Positions 6,196 to 6,822 of a stretch of DNA of 6,822 nucleotides are shown here, piece after piece; within the stretch, counting starts at the first letter, position 1; the number at the start of each line of letters is the position of its first letter. The translations under genes and the position numbers were made by a program. The stretch comes from Kiritimatiellia bacterium. Lineage in GTDB: Bacteria > Verrucomicrobiota > Kiritimatiellia > RFP12 > UBA1067. The notes under the pieces were generated by a model. That model worked only from the letters and a program-made list of their open reading frames with translations. It was not told the DNA's origin and made no database searches. The DNA lies in the NCBI GenBank assembly GCA_017629455.1, contig JAGBXE010000262.1, positions 1 to 6,822 of the forward strand. The letters run 5' to 3'.

Positions 6196-6209
6196 GGCTT
6201 TTAAAAGCC
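6196..6209 (-). terminator. Possible weak terminator at the rsgA end
   Basis: GGCTTTTAAAAGCC is a perfect palindrome that can fold into a 5-bp stem with a TTAA loop, followed on the minus strand by TTATTTT. The rsgA stop codon lies within it. The stem is short and AT-rich in the middle, so termination would be partial, with some read-through into the Gre-factor operon possible. Confidence 0.35.
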
Positions 6210-6822
6210 GCGCCAGCGGTGCGTAGAAACACCCTTAACCATAATGGAGTCGACTTCGCCAACTGCGCCAATCTCTCGCACGCCCGGAGTATCAATAACC
6301 ATCGAACCGTCGGGGAGCATCACTAACTCGCGAGATGTAGTTGTATGCCGCCCCTTCCCCGACCATTCCTGCACCTCGCAAGTTGCAGCTACCACCTCTC
6401 CTGCAAGGGTATTTAAAAGTGTTGATTTGCCTACTCCAGAACTGCCAAGCATCGCTACAGTCTGACCGGATCGCACATAGCGCCTGACAGAATCTATCCC
6501 ATAGCCAGTTGCGCTAGAAACGATTAATGTTTCAACTTTAGGAAGTGACGAAAGATCGACCTCCTGAGCAATGTCGGCCTTGGTTAGAACAAGAACAACT
6601 TCGGCCTCGCCCATATCTTGAGCAAGCGCCAAATAACGCATCAGCCTTGGCGGCGAAAAATTACTGTCAAGGCCCATCATCACGAAAAGCGTATTGAAGT
6701 TTACCGCAAGCGTTTGAGCCTTGCGCCGCGACGTCGGATCGCGCCTTTCAAAATGGGAAAACCGAGGCAAAACCTCAAGCACCATGCTCTCGCCTACTGG
6801 GTTATAGCGCATGCGCACAAAG
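6201..6822 (-). CDS. rsgA: RsgA, circularly permuted ribosome small-subunit GTPase; 5' end outside window, C-terminal zinc domain missing
   Basis: RsgA is a GTPase that checks late maturation of the 30S subunit. The visible 207 residues begin inside the OB-fold region (VLEVLPRFSHFERRD) and continue into the GTPase domain in permuted order: LTKAD (G4), VSSATGYG (G5), GSSGVGKST (P-loop), GKGRHTTTSREL (switch I) and IDTPGVRE (G3). The frame is open to the window edge, and the OB fold would need more sequence, so the true start lies beyond 6822. The protein ends only 22 residues after DTPGVRE, with STHRWRGF. RsgA normally continues with a roughly 60-80-residue domain carrying a Cys/His zinc site that binds 16S rRNA; no such motif appears in any frame between 6200 and 6086. 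It is either a naturally shortened variant or a gene damaged at its 3' end. Confidence 0.93.
   Translation of the reverse strand, partial: FVRMRYNPVGESMVLEVLPRFSHFERRDPTSRRKAQTLAVNFNTLFVMMGLDSNFSPPRLMRYLALAQDMGEAEVVLVLTKADIAQEVDLSSLPKVETLIVSSATGYGIDSVRRYVRSGQTVAMLGSSGVGKSTLLNTLAGEVVAATCEVQEWSGKGRHTTTSRELVMLPDGSMVIDTPGVREIGAVGEVDSIMVKGVSTHRWRGF

Noticed and set aside
6107..6295. Minus-strand frame overlapping the rsgA end, considered as the missing RsgA C-terminus after a frameshift
   Set aside because: The translated residues contain no zinc-site Cys/His pattern or other RsgA C-terminal motif, so a simple frameshift does not restore the domain.

Overview
The window holds two convergent gene blocks with almost no spare DNA. 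The likely source is a bacterium of the PVC superphylum (Verrucomicrobiota, Kiritimatiellota, Lentisphaerota or Chlamydiota side). This is an inference from a very long, N-terminally extended Gre factor, of the kind known in chlamydiae, followed by a TraR/DksA zinc-finger protein with a histone-H1-like Lys/Ala/Pro tail and then lspA. No rRNA or other phylogenetic marker is present, so the assignment is tentative.

Left block, + strand (1-2763): two small uncharacterised membrane proteins (94-441 and 457-744) are followed by larB (762-1460) and larC (1480-2763). LarB and LarC make part of the nickel-pincer nucleotide cofactor: LarB carboxylates and cleaves nicotinic acid adenine dinucleotide, and LarC inserts nickel at the expense of CTP. 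LarE (sulfur transfer) and any LarA-type enzyme that would use the cofactor are not in the window. Spacing of 15-19 nt suggests one transcript. It would start at an extended -10 promoter near 27-35 that is embedded in a 9-bp inverted repeat resembling an operator. larB has no ATG, GTG or TTG at its proper 5' end; the best start is an ATA codon behind a strong Shine-Dalgarno sequence.

Right block, - strand (6085 down to 2779): a long GreA/GreB-type factor, a TraR/DksA-type zinc-finger protein and lspA (signal peptidase II). The block is probably driven by an extended -10 promoter (TGGTATAAT) at 6147-6155. The first two genes encode proteins of families that enter the RNA polymerase secondary channel, so this looks like a transcription-regulation pair with a lipoprotein-processing peptidase behind it. 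lspA probably starts at a GTG whose last bases overlap the upstream stop (GTGA).

Right edge, - strand (6822 down to 6201): the 3' part of rsgA, a circularly permuted ribosome-assembly GTPase. It stops soon after the DTPG motif, so the usual C-terminal zinc-binding domain is missing.

There is no CRISPR array, tRNA, rRNA or insertion sequence, and no gene-free stretch longer than about 115 bp.
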